DNA of 15,224 bases from JAGNZR01 sp051652785. Lineage in GTDB: Bacteria; Fusobacteriota; Fusobacteriia; Fusobacteriales; Fusobacteriaceae. The stretch covers positions 1 to 15,224 of the forward strand of contig JBOFUX010000083.1 of the NCBI GenBank assembly GCA_051652785.1, given 5' to 3'. This document shows, piece after piece, positions 7,244 through 15,224 of the stretch; position 1 is the first letter of the stretch, and every line of letters starts with the position of its first letter. The position numbers were made by a program, and so were the translations under genes. Under the pieces are notes generated by a model that was not told the origin of the DNA, ran no database searches, and saw only the letters and a program-made list of their open reading frames with translations.

Positions 7244-7284
7244 ATTAAAAATATTAATTTAATTAAAGAAATGGGAGCGAAAAA

Positions 7285-8742
7285 ATGATGAATGGAAAAA
7301 TTATAAAAGAAGCAATAACATTTGATGATGTACTATTAGTTCCAGCAAAATCAGAAGTTTTGCCTCATGAAGTAAGTTTAAAAACAAAATTAACTAAAAA
7401 TATAACTCTAAATATTCCACTTTTAAGTGCAGCTATGGATACTGTTACAGAAAGTGATTTAGCAATTGCCATTGCAAGACAAGGAGGGATAGGATTTATT
7501 CATAAAAATTTAGCGATAATAGATCAAGCTTCTGAAGTAGATAGAGTAAAAAGAAATGAAAGCGGTATGATTAGAAATCCAATAACACTAACAAAGGATT
7601 CTACAATAGGACAAGCAGAAGAAATAATGAAAAGGTATAAAATATCTGGACTTCCTGTTATAGAAAAAGATGGAACTCTTGTAGGTATAATAACTAATAG
7701 AGATTTAAAATATCGTAAAGATATGGCTCAATTAGTAAGGGATATTATGACTAAAGAAAAATTAATAACAGCAGGTGTTGGAATAACTTTAGAGGAAGCT
7801 AAGGATATTCTTTTAGAAAACAGAATAGAAAAATTACCTATTGTTGATGAAAATAAAAGCTTAAAAGGACTTATTACAATTAAAGATATAGATAATTTAG
7901 TAGAGTATCCTAATGCTTGTAAAGATTCACACGGGAGATTAAGAGTAGGTGGAGCCGTTGGAATAGGTCCAGATACTTTAGACAGAGTAAAAGCTTTAGT
8001 AGAAGCTGGAGTTGACATTATAACTGTAGACTCAGCTCATGGTCATTCTAGAGGAGTTATAGAAATTATAAAAAAAATTAGATTAGAATATCCTAAATTA
8101 AATATAATTGGTGGAAATATTGTAACTGCTGAAGCTGCACTTGATTTAATAGAAGCAGGAGTAGACGCAGTAAAAGTAGGAGTAGGACCAGGTTCTATAT
8201 GTACGACAAGAATAGTTGCAGGAGTGGGAGTTCCACAGTTAACTGCTGTAAATGATGTATATGAAGTTTGTAAAAGTAGAGATATTGGAGTTATTGCAGA
8301 TGGAGGAATAAAATTTTCTGGAGATATAGTAAAAGCAATCGCAGCAGGAGCAAGTTGTGTTATGTTAGGTGGACTTTTAGCAGGAACAACAGAAGCACCA
8401 GGAGAGGAACTTATCTATGAAGGTAGACGTTATAAAGTTTATGTTGGAATGGGTTCTATGGTTGCAATGAAAAGAGGCTCAAAGGATAGATATTTTCAAA
8501 ATGATGTGAAAAAATTAGTACCAGAAGGAATAGAAGGAAGAGTTTCTGTAAAAGGGGATTTAAAAGATGTAGTGTTTCAGTTATGTGGTGGAATAAGAGC
8601 AGGAATGGGATATTGTGGAACGGAAACAATAGATTCACTAAAAGAAGACGCAAGATTTATAAAAATTACAGGTGCAGGGCTAAAAGAGAGCCATCCTCAT
8701 GACGTAATAATAACTAAAGAAGCACCTAACTATTCAAAATAA
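7285..8742 (+). CDS. guaB: IMP dehydrogenase
   Basis: This cytoplasmic enzyme oxidises IMP to XMP with NAD+, the committed step of guanine nucleotide synthesis. The protein is 485 aa, standard for bacteria. GGGAG at 7273-7277 lies 7 nt before the ATG at 7285; the next codon is also ATG. The catalytic barrel opens with ITFDDVLLVP and holds DTVTESDLAIAIARQGGIGFIH. A CBS pair occupies about 95-205. The catalytic loop GPGSICTTRIVAGVGVPQ places the nucleophile at Cys306. GMGSMVAMKRGSKDRY marks the end of the barrel and the mobile flap, and GGIRAGMGYCG lies near the C-terminus. All key elements are intact. It is the first gene of a unit with two genes of different function, spaced by 10 nt and a 4-nt overlap. 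Confidence 0.98.
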   Translation: MMNGKIIKEAITFDDVLLVPAKSEVLPHEVSLKTKLTKNITLNIPLLSAAMDTVTESDLAIAIARQGGIGFIHKNLAIIDQASEVDRVKRNESGMIRNPITLTKDSTIGQAEEIMKRYKISGLPVIEKDGTLVGIITNRDLKYRKDMAQLVRDIMTKEKLITAGVGITLEEAKDILLENRIEKLPIVDENKSLKGLITIKDIDNLVEYPNACKDSHGRLRVGGAVGIGPDTLDRVKALVEAGVDIITVDSAHGHSRGVIEIIKKIRLEYPKLNIIGGNIVTAEAALDLIEAGVDAVKVGVGPGSICTTRIVAGVGVPQLTAVNDVYEVCKSRDIGVIADGGIKFSGDIVKAIAAGASCVMLGGLLAGTTEAPGEELIYEGRRYKVYVGMGSMVAMKRGSKDRYFQNDVKKLVPEGIEGRVSVKGDLKDVVFQLCGGIRAGMGYCGTETIDSLKEDARFIKITGAGLKESHPHDVIITKEAPNYSK

Positions 8743-8752
8743 TGGAGGTCAG

Positions 8753-9843
8753 ATGTCTGTAAGGTTAAAACTTTTTAGCTTAATGATATTACTAATAAGT
8801 TTTATAACTTATTTTATTTGTAAAATATATGAATCTTCTATAATTTTATACTCTGTCCCAATTTTAGTACTACTACCAATAATAATGATAATTGTAACAA
8901 GGGGGAAGCGGAAAGGAATTTTAGATAAAATTTTAGGTCATTACCTCTTTTACCTTAATTATATTATTGTAGGAATAATTTTTATTGGACTGATAAGTAT
9001 TATATTAAGTTTATTTAGAATTAATTTAATAAATTTGCTAAAAAATAATAAATTCTATTTTAATATTATATTTTTGTTATATTTAAGTATATTAGGTATT
9101 AGAGGAAGTATAAACTTTAAAAAACTAAATATAAAAAAATATGAAGTACCAATATTAAAAAGTAATAGTGTAGAGAGTATGAAAATAGGATTTATATCAG
9201 ATATTCATTTAAGTGATAAATTTAACGGTGATGTATTAAAAAAATCTTTTAAATTAATGGAAGAGGAGAAAGTTGAAATAATTGTTATAACTGGAGATAT
9301 AATAGATTTTTCATATAAAACAATAAAAGATGATATTAAAGATAAAATAAAAGATTTTAAATTTAAATATGGAATATATGCTGTATTGGGGAATCATGAA
9401 TATTATGGTGGAATAGAAGGAAATGAAAAATATATTAGAGATTTAGGAATAAGTATATTAAGAGACGAAAGGATTGAAATAAATGGAATAAATTTTATTG
9501 GAAGAGATGATAATCATAATAAAAGACGAAAATCTCTTTACGAACTTCTAAAAAAAGTAGATGAAAATAAAAATACTATAATTTTAGATCATAATCCTAT
9601 TGGTGTGAAAGAGATGAAAGATAAAAAAGATAAAAAAGAAATTCTTTATTTATCAGGGCATACTCATAATGGACAACTTTTTCCCTTTAATATTTTAGTT
9701 AAATATATGTATGAAAATGCCTATGGTTATAAAAAAAATAATGGTTTTCATAGTGTTGTAACCTCAGGATTAGGAACTTGGGTAATACCATATAGAATAA
9801 GTAGTAAAAGTGAAATTGTAATATTAAACTTGAGGAGGTCTCT

Positions 9844-9847
<4 letters not shown>
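8753..9847 (+). CDS. Membrane-anchored metallophosphoesterase (YkuE/YaeI-like)
   Basis: The protein is 364 aa, with TGGAGG at 8743-8748 just before the ATG at 8753. Four N-terminal hydrophobic helices are predicted at about 6-24, 30-48, 67-90 and 102-117. The calcineurin-like catalytic domain follows from about residue 143. The metal-site motifs are complete and in order: D150 and H152 (SDIHLS), D182 (TGDIID), N214 and H215 (LGNHEYY), H280 (LDHNP), and H303 and H305 (SGHTHNGQ). Relatives such as Bacillus YkuE and E. coli YaeI/LpxG-like proteins act at the membrane surface on phosphodiester or pyrophosphate substrates. The substrate here is unknown. The stop codon overlaps the pepF start (ATGA), so expression of the two is coupled. 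Confidence 0.9.
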
Positions 9848-11930
<2,083 letters not shown>

Positions 11931-11937
11931 ATAGATA

Positions 11938-11980
11938 AAAGGCTAAATTAAATGTAAGGTTAATTTAGTCTTTAATTTTA
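11938..11980 (+). terminator. Terminator of the guaB-pepF unit
   Basis: AAAGGCTAAATTAA (11938-11951) pairs with TTAATTTAGTCTTT (11960-11973) over 14 bp with one G-U pair and an 8-nt loop, followed by AATTTTAT. It lies 8 bp past the microsatellite. Confidence 0.75.
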
Positions 11981-12235
11981 TAAAAAAATAAGGCGCTAAA
12001 AATGGTGTATATATCAGAATTGGGGCTATGAATAGAAAAGTAGAGCTCACGAATATTATCTCTCTTGAAAGGGAACGATACAATGTTTCTTTTGATGAAT
12101 AAATAGATAATAACTTCTATTTTAAAGAAATTACTTATTATGTAGAAGGCTAGTTTTTGTTTATATGAAAATTTAATATGTTGAGATGATAAGAGATAAA
12201 ATAATTTACTACTAGTTAAGAGGAGATGAGATTTG
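11981..12235 (+). other. Intergenic leader region before the PTS gene
   Basis: About 255 nt carry no credible plus-strand gene. One imperfect hairpin is visible: AAAGGGAAC (12068-12076) with GTTTCTTTT (12085-12093), 9 pairs including two G-U, loop of 8. It might be an attenuator. No clear -35/-10 pair and no match to a BglG/LicT-type antiterminator target was found by eye. A long minus-strand open frame crosses the region but shows no protein-like features. Confidence 0.3.
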
Positions 12236-13681
12236 ATGACTAAATATAAGCAGTTAGCAATAAAAATAGTTGATAGTGTAGGAGGAATAGAAAATATAGC
12301 CAACCTCTCTCATTGCATGACAAGATTAAGGTTTATTTTAAAAAATGATGCTATTGTAAAGGAAGATGTTTTGAAAGAAGAGTCATTAATATTGAAGAGC
12401 CAAAAAACAGCTGGAATGTATCAAATTGTTATAGGGACTCAGGTTAAAGAGGTTTATCAAGTAATCTGTAGTGAGTTTAATCTGAATAATGAAAATAAAA
12501 AAACGAATAAAAAAACAAATGAAAAACATCAAACTTTGATAAATAAAATGATAGAGGTAATAACAAAGGTAATCACTCCTGTTCTGGGAGTTTTAGTAGC
12601 TTGTGGATTGCTCATGGGATTATTAGCGATTTGTACAGCAACTGGAATACTAAATACCAATAGTGGTACTTATATTATTTTAAATACAATGGCACAAGCT
12701 GCATTTTATTTTTTACCAATATTATTAGGTTATACTAGTGCTAAAGCATTTGGACTTAATCCTTTTATAGGAATGATTTTAGGAGGAGTATTAATTTCAC
12801 CAAATTTACTTTCTAGTTTAACAACTGGGAATCCGCTTTATATAATATTTAAAAACACTATTTTTGAGTCACCAGTCTATAACACTTTTTTTAAGATACC
12901 TATTTTATTTCCAACTAGTGGTTATCAAGCTACAGTTATTCCAATAATATTTATAACGTATTTTGCATCTAAAATAGACCGTATTTTAAATAAAATCATT
13001 CCTAAAATTATTATCCATAATTTAAATTCTTTTTTTATACTCTTAATATCAGTACCAGTTTCAATTTTAGTTATAGGACCAATTACAAACTTTTTAAGTC
13101 TATTATTATCTGCAGGTATTCATAGTTTATATATATTATCACCAATTGTAACAGCAATAATTGTAGCACTTTTATATCAGCCTTTAGTTATATTTGGACT
13201 TCATTGGCCGTTATCAGCAATTGGTTTAAATAATTTAATCAGTACTGGGAGCGACTATATTTTACCTATGTCTTTTGTTGCTAACTTTGCACAAACAGCA
13301 GTTGTATTTGCAGTATTTTTAAAAACTAAAGATAAGAAACTAAAAGCATTAAGTGTTCCTACAATGTTTTCAGGAATTTTTTGTATAATTGAACCAGCAA
13401 TTTATGGTTTTACTTTACCTGTAAAGAAAAGATTTATTTATTCAATGATTGCTAGTGCAGTAGGTGCTGTTATTATTTCTTTATTCTCTGCAAAGATGTA
13501 TGCTTTTAGTTTTGGTCTATTAGGATTTGCAGCGTTTATAAATCCTAAAACAGGAAGTTTTCAAGGATTACTAGTAAGTATATTTGCAACAGTAATAACA
13601 ATGTTAATAGCATTTTCTTTAACATATTTTACTTTTACTAAAAAAGATGATATAAAAAATAAAGGAGAAAAAAATGATTAA
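12236..13681 (+). CDS. PTS sugar transporter subunit IIBC (glucose/beta-glucoside superfamily)
   Basis: The protein is 481 aa from the ATG at 12236, with GAGGAG at 12220-12225; a TTG at 12233 is also in frame. Residues 1-85 form the IIB domain with the phosphorylated cysteine C27 in LSHCMTRLRF. An Asn/Lys-rich linker (84-100) leads to the membrane IIC domain, which has about ten hydrophobic segments. IIEPAIYGFTLPVKKRF (384-400) matches the substrate-site motif of the Glc superfamily IIC, and GLHWPLSAIGLNN (321-333) is also typical. No IIA domain is fused or encoded nearby, so phosphate must come from a IIA encoded elsewhere. The protein imports and phosphorylates a sugar or glycoside; the exact substrate cannot be read. 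It overlaps the next gene by 8 nt. Confidence 0.92.
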   Translation: MTKYKQLAIKIVDSVGGIENIANLSHCMTRLRFILKNDAIVKEDVLKEESLILKSQKTAGMYQIVIGTQVKEVYQVICSEFNLNNENKKTNKKTNEKHQTLINKMIEVITKVITPVLGVLVACGLLMGLLAICTATGILNTNSGTYIILNTMAQAAFYFLPILLGYTSAKAFGLNPFIGMILGGVLISPNLLSSLTTGNPLYIIFKNTIFESPVYNTFFKIPILFPTSGYQATVIPIIFITYFASKIDRILNKIIPKIIIHNLNSFFILLISVPVSILVIGPITNFLSLLLSAGIHSLYILSPIVTAIIVALLYQPLVIFGLHWPLSAIGLNNLISTGSDYILPMSFVANFAQTAVVFAVFLKTKDKKLKALSVPTMFSGIFCIIEPAIYGFTLPVKKRFIYSMIASAVGAVIISLFSAKMYAFSFGLLGFAAFINPKTGSFQGLLVSIFATVITMLIAFSLTYFTFTKKDDIKNKGEKND

Positions 13682-14699
13682 TGAACAGGAGTTATATAAA
13701 AGAATTAGAGGTGTTTTAATTGGTTGTGCTGTCGGAGATGCTATGGGGATGCCAACAGAATGTTGGTCTCAAGAAAAAATTAATAGATTTTTTCCAAGTG
13801 GCGTGAATGAATTTATGCCATCAAATGAAAATGATATAATGGGTCGAAAAATGAAAAAAGGAGAAATTACTGACGATACAATAAATACTGTTATGATAAT
13901 TGAAACAATAGTTGAAAGTCAAGGTAATTTAGATGTTAATTTTTATGTTGAAAAATTAAGATACTGGAATAAAAATTCAGGAGTATCAGGATATGTTTCT
14001 GGTCCTTCAACATTAAGAGCATTAAAAAAAATCGAAGAGGGAGTTTCAATTGAAGAAACAGGAATAATGGGAACTACAAATGGGGCATCTATGAAAATAA
14101 CTCCAATTGGTGTAGTTTCAGATTATAAAGATATGAAACAATTAGTAAAAAATGTTTATCAAATTTGCTTGCCTACCCATAATACAAAAATTGCAATAGC
14201 GGGAGCAAGTGCTGTCAGTGCTGTTATAAGTTATGTTATTCAAGGTGGGAAAGATATAGAAGAAATTTGGAAAATTGCTTATCAAGGAATAGAAGCGGCT
14301 AAAGATTATGGTTTTGATTTTCCTGCAGCAAGTTTAAAATTTAGAATGCAAGCAGCGAGAGAAATAGTTTTAAATAATACAGAGGAAGAAGCAATAAAAA
14401 AATTATATAATGAAATCGGAACAGGCTTGGAAACAATAGAAACTATTCCATGTGTATTTGCAGTTATTGAATTAGCAAACAAAGATCCAATGAAAGCAGC
14501 GATTATAAGTGCGAATCTTGGATGGGATACAGACACAATTGGAGCAATTAGTGCTGCAATTTGTGGTGGAATAAATCCAGATTTCAAATCAGAAATTGTT
14601 GATTTAATTGAAAAAACAAATGATTTAAACTTTAAAAAATTATCAGAAAGTTTGTTACCATTTTGTACTTGTATTAAAAATAAAGAAAAAAAGTTTTAA
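13674..14699 (+). CDS. ADP-ribosylglycohydrolase (DraG/ARH) family enzyme
   Basis: The protein is 341 aa. Its ATG lies inside the end of the PTS gene, with AAAGGAG about 6 nt upstream. The all-helical fold is marked by GCAVGDAMGMPTE (17-29), the first metal-binding motif ITDDT (65-69), TTNGASMKITPIG (134-146) in the NGAxMRxxPxG position, PTHNTKIA (167-174), and the second metal motif WDTDTIGA (284-291). The two Asp clusters should bind a dinuclear Mg2+ centre. Family members hydrolyse N-glycosidic bonds to ADP-ribose; others are poorly characterised and sit in sugar or nucleoside catabolic loci. Coupling to a PTS permease suggests a small glycoside or ribosylated metabolite rather than a modified protein. 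Met replaces the usual Ala in the NGA motif region, and Lys-Ile follows instead of Arg, which may alter specificity. Confidence 0.88.
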   Translation: MINEQELYKRIRGVLIGCAVGDAMGMPTECWSQEKINRFFPSGVNEFMPSNENDIMGRKMKKGEITDDTINTVMIIETIVESQGNLDVNFYVEKLRYWNKNSGVSGYVSGPSTLRALKKIEEGVSIEETGIMGTTNGASMKITPIGVVSDYKDMKQLVKNVYQICLPTHNTKIAIAGASAVSAVISYVIQGGKDIEEIWKIAYQGIEAAKDYGFDFPAASLKFRMQAAREIVLNNTEEEAIKKLYNEIGTGLETIETIPCVFAVIELANKDPMKAAIISANLGWDTDTIGAISAAICGGINPDFKSEIVDLIEKTNDLNFKKLSESLLPFCTCIKNKEKKF

Positions 14700-14862
14700 A
14701 ATAAATTTATTAAAATTGAAAGTGATTTGAAAAAGATTGTTTTAAAACACGATAACTATAAAATACAGTTTATAGACGTAATAATTCATATAGTATATAT
14801 GTTATTTTAAAAAAATAAAATGTATATAAAAAAATAATAAACACAAAAATAGAATATTAAAT
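14700..14862 (+). other. A/T-rich intergenic stretch with an open frame lacking a start
   Basis: No gene is called here. The frame of the preceding enzyme stays open after its TAA for 36 codons, to a TAA at 14808-14810, but without an early start codon or ribosome site. It may be the remnant of a former downstream gene or chance. No terminator hairpin is seen directly after the enzyme gene. Confidence 0.25.
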
Positions 14863-14892
14863 TTGATAAGTATAATTTATATATGATAAAAT
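14863..14892 (+). promoter_or_regulatory. Candidate promoter of a short transcript
   Basis: TTGATA (14863-14868) and TAAAAT (14887-14892) are separated by 18 bp, and TG at 14884-14885 gives an extended -10. Transcription would begin near 14899, only about 85 nt before the terminator at 14956-14986. Confidence 0.4.
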
Positions 14893-14898
14893 TATTTA

Positions 14899-14990
14899 CT
14901 TTAAAGGGGAAAATAGACTATAAAAAATGTGGAGATTTGATTCTTTAAGAATAAAAAAAAACTAGAGTAATTTTCTCTAGTTTTTTATAT
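14899..14990 (+). ncRNA. Possible small RNA or leader-type transcript
   Basis: A promoter-like element and a strong terminator frame about 90 nt. Inside is a 14-codon frame, ATG at 14926 to a TAA at 14968-14970 in the terminator loop, reading MWRFDSLRIKKKLE. AAAGGGGA (14903-14910) is 15 nt from that ATG, further than ideal for a ribosome site. It resembles no RNA family I recognise. Confidence 0.25.
14956..14986. terminator. Bidirectional terminator between convergent genes
   Basis: AAAAAACTAGAG (14956-14967) and CTCTAGTTTTTT (14975-14986) form a perfect 12-bp stem with the 7-nt loop TAATTTT. The T tract serves plus-strand transcripts and the A tract (14953-14961) serves the minus-strand folA transcript. 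The folA stop codon is within the stem. Confidence 0.85.
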
Positions 14991-15224
14991 ATATATAAAC
15001 AAAAAAATCTTCATATTCTAATATTTCTTTTGGAGAGTATCCATAGTTTTCAACGTTTGGAAAATATAATGGTTCGTTAGCTTTTTCAACTTTAACGTGA
15101 GACTTTAAATGAGATACTAAAATTTCATCTATAGGATAGTTTTCTAAAAAATAACGATATATAGTTGCCCCACCACAAATAAAAACATCTTTTCCAGTAT
15201 TTTTATAATCTTTTAAAAGCTGAG
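14977..15224 (-). CDS. folA: Dihydrofolate reductase, C-terminal half (runs off the window)
   Basis: The minus strand reads 81 residues to a TAG (14979-14977); the N-terminal half lies beyond the right edge. KDVFICGGATIYRYFLE contains the GGxxIY motif of the NADPH-binding region, followed by IDEILVSHLKSHVKVE and a LYFP segment, as expected for the C-terminal strands. The enzyme reduces dihydrofolate to tetrahydrofolate in the cytoplasm. The last codons (YIYIKN) are encoded by a TA-repeat and the terminator stem. The gene is convergent with the PTS unit. Confidence 0.92.
   Translation of the reverse strand, partial: QLLKDYKNTGKDVFICGGATIYRYFLENYPIDEILVSHLKSHVKVEKANEPLYFPNVENYGYSPKEILEYEDFFVYIYIKN

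Noticed and set aside
8456..8653. Leu/Phe/His-rich minus-strand frame inside guaB
   Set aside because: The composition is what results from reading conserved guaB codons backwards; there is no independent start signal.
12065..12084. Possible catabolite-repression (cre) operator before the PTS gene
   Set aside because: The best alignment is off by one base at the central CG and lacks the expected symmetry.
11965..12303. 112-codon open frame on the minus strand across the region before the PTS gene
   Set aside because: It runs through a terminator and into the 5' end of the PTS gene, has no ribosome site at its start and no recognisable domain; its length fits chance in this region.
14306..14587. 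93-codon minus-strand frame inside the ADP-ribosylglycohydrolase gene
   Set aside because: It is a shadow of a gene whose plus-strand motifs are unambiguous.

Overview
The window is very A/T-rich DNA (roughly a quarter G+C by eye) carrying tightly packed, almost entirely plus-strand genes. It combines low-G+C coding with diderm envelope proteins: a TolC-like outer-membrane channel, a periplasmic adaptor and a PapD-like chaperone domain. TGA is used as an ordinary stop. Together these point to a member of the Fusobacteriota; the genus cannot be fixed by reading. There are no rRNA or tRNA genes, transposases or CRISPR arrays.

Layout. (1) 1-518: the tail of an envelope/fimbrial-type region, with a short secreted PapD-like one-domain protein and a hairpin terminator. 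(2) 581-1216: a divergent Crp/Fnr-type regulator. (3) 1284-7111: one compact run holding a Wzz-like co-polymerase/kinase activator, a BY-kinase, a PHP-type phosphatase, a TolC-like channel, a HlyD/MacA-like adaptor and a MacB/FtsX-type ABC permease. A consensus -35 (TTGACA) overlaps the end of the regulator gene just upstream. (4) 7238-11980: an extended -10 promoter followed by guaB (IMP dehydrogenase), a membrane-bound metallophosphoesterase and a PepF-type oligopeptidase, ending in a (TAAA)15 microsatellite and a hairpin terminator. (5) 12236-14699: a two-gene unit with a PTS IIBC permease and an ADP-ribosylglycohydrolase-family enzyme. (6) 14863-15224: a possible small transcript, a bidirectional terminator, and the 3' half of folA (dihydrofolate reductase) on the minus strand.

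How they may work together. Region 3 is the most unusual part. A tyrosine kinase/phosphatase switch of the kind that normally controls capsule or exopolysaccharide assembly is in one transcription unit with a tripartite MacA-MacB-TolC-like exporter. No glycosyltransferase, Wzx/Wzy or OPX protein is present, and the permease has no ATPase gene beside it. The kinase gene begins inside an A11 tract at the end of the Wzz gene, where a -1 shift would fuse the two proteins into a Wzc-like polypeptide. The phosphatase gene carries two A14 tracts. Homopolymer slippage could therefore tune or switch this module. PepF has two well-placed starts, predicting a membrane-anchored and a cytosolic form. The PTS/ADP-ribosylglycohydrolase pair suggests uptake and hydrolysis of an unidentified glycoside or ribosylated compound.
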